Positions 62,667 through 64,000 of a DNA stretch of 64,000 nt are shown here, one piece after another. Source of the stretch: Alligator mississippiensis (Eukaryota; Chordata; Crocodylia; Alligatoridae); assembly GCF_030867095.1 (NCBI RefSeq), contig NC_081833.1:75955395-76019394 (forward strand), read 5' to 3'. The stretch's first letter is position 1. The number at the start of each line of letters is the position of its first letter. A program made the translations under genes and the position numbers. The notes under the pieces are model-generated. The model was not told the origin of the DNA and did no database searches. It was given only the letters and a program-made list of their open reading frames with translations.

Positions 62667-64000
62667 ATGGTCCAGTCCCAGTTCCCACTCCAGTCTTGCA
62701 GGCTGTGGCAGGACTGGGAGCGTCGCTGGGAGGTTGCACCTTTGTGAGCCCTTGTAGGCTACGGCTCCACCCCCATGGCAAGGGCCGGGATACCGGGGTG
62801 GGATTGAGCGGAGGGAAGGCTCCAGAGCTGTGCACAGAAATGTTTCCTCACGGGGAGCCCTGGGGGCCTGGCCAGGGCTCCAAGACGGCCGCCAAGTGCA
62901 GCGAACCTGGGCTGACCAGTGTTTAACTGCAAGCGCAGCCAAAGCGACCGCGTGACAAAGCAGGAGCAGAGCTGGGACCAGCTGGCATAGTGTTGGCCAG
63001 GTTCCCTGCTGCGATTCTCTGGGATGCAGGCACAGCCTCCAGAAGCCAGCTGTGCGCTGCGGCAGGGAGAACGGGGCCGGCCTAGCCGACAGGAAGGAGC
63101 CGGGGCATTCACGTTGGCTCAGGGGCCAAGAAAAGAGATGAACTCAAGCTAAGAAAGGGAGGATTGAAGCCTGGTATTAGGACTGACGGCCTGGCAGTGA
63201 GATTACAGCACGCTGGATGCAGTCAAGGACAATTGGACTTTGCTTTCGGATGAAATCCTGCCGTGGTGTTGGCAGCAGCTCTTTCCAGTGTTAACTGTTA
63301 GGTTTCTGCTAAACGCACTGAAGGAGCTGCCATGGAAAGCTCGGCTTGGACCAAGGGTTTTTTCCCCCCTCCTTTTACTGCAAAAATGCTGTTAACAGAA
63401 ATCAGTTTTATTCAGAGAACAGAGAATGGCTGTATTTTCTTTAGGCTGGACTGCGGGATGCCTCTCCTCCTCGAGCCTGAACTCGCCAAGCCTACTCAAG
63501 TACTAGTCAGGCCTTCAGTATTGATCTTCTTGTACCTGACTTGAACAAGAACTCCAGAGCTGCCATTAAAGGCTCTGGCAGGTTATACGGTGCTTTCATT
63601 TTAGGTTCCTCCGTGAATCCCAGCAGAGACACTGTCCTTTTCCAAGGTCAAGGGACATTGCTATCTCTCTCCAACCTACTCTTTATTGCTCCTTGGGGAT
63701 CTCCAGCTGGAAATAAGGAAACAACGTGGTATGTCCTAGGAAGCAGTGAGAAGGGCAAACCACTGAAAGGATATTCATGACCCCTACATGACAGAAAACA
63801 CATCCTAATGGCTGCTTATGGCAGGGGACCAGTTGCTTCCAAGTGAATTCACATGGTGAATCCCCATAGTTCCCTTACCCCTGTCATGGTCTGGACCCTG
63901 CACCTGCTTGAAACAAAAATCTTACATGCTGGGGCTAGAGCACCGCTATCCTCGAGCCAGGGGCCCACGAAGTTGTCCCTGCGCTGTGCTCTGCTTACCT
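62667..64000. other. Intergenic sequence to window end
   Basis: No gene, RNA or repeat was recognised. In mammals SPIRE2 follows FANCA on the other strand, but no SPIRE-like exon was found here. The open frames are short and lack matching splice sites or homology that I can see. Confidence 0.5.

Noticed and set aside
61657-62942. Open frames of 180-315 codons on both strands of the 45-bp array
   Set aside because: The repeat length is a multiple of three, so frames stay open by chance on both strands. No start context, domain or splice evidence supports a gene.
63985-64000. Minus-strand splice-donor-like AGGTAAGC at the window end
   Set aside because: No adjoining coding frame with homology was seen, so a partial gene cannot be supported.
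62667-64000. SPIRE2, expected from mammalian gene order
   Set aside because: No SPIRE-like coding segment was recognised. It may lie beyond the window.

Overview
The window is a vertebrate chromosome segment. It holds five protein genes with many introns, CpG-island promoters, AATAAA signals, and CR1-type and MIR-type retroposon debris. The CR1 3' ends finish in TCTATGAA-type tails, and hammerhead-like repeat ends are present. The gene order SPATA2L - (SDR gene) - VPS9D1 - ZNF276 - FANCA is that of human 16q24.3 except for the SDR gene. Together this points to a non-mammalian amniote, most likely a crocodilian or turtle. The gene identities are firm. The species guess is inference.

Layout. 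154-1783 (-): SPATA2L, two coding exons. 2656-4039 (+): a six-exon atypical short-chain dehydrogenase-like gene (242 aa), head-to-head with SPATA2L across a GC-rich promoter region that contains an imperfect duplication. 6054-13924 (-): VPS9D1, 15 coding exons, 626 aa. 14137-22101 (+): ZNF276, 11 exons, 605 aa, head-to-head with VPS9D1 across a 212-bp ETS-site promoter. 22722-61756 (-): FANCA, 43 coding exons, 1446 aa, tail-to-tail with ZNF276 so that the two 3' UTRs probably overlap. 61906-62666: a 45-bp minisatellite just upstream of FANCA. 62667-64000: no gene recognised.

All five coding sequences were assembled exon by exon by reading splice sites and phases. Each total is a multiple of three with no internal stop, so all five look intact. 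The products are not one pathway. FANCA is the scaffold of the Fanconi anaemia core complex, VPS9D1 is a Rab5-type exchange-factor relative, SPATA2L is a PUB-domain CYLD/LUBAC-adaptor relative, ZNF276 is the ZAD zinc-finger protein, and the SDR-like protein has unknown function. What links them is shared promoters and overlapping ends.

The most unusual features are three GC-AG introns among about 55 coding introns, the 45-bp YY1-like minisatellite at the FANCA promoter, hammerhead-ribozyme-like repeat ends inside FANCA introns, a nearly palindromic 98-bp hAT-type MITE with an 8-bp target duplication, and the SDR gene that lacks the canonical catalytic residues. I did not find a convincing new multi-gene system.
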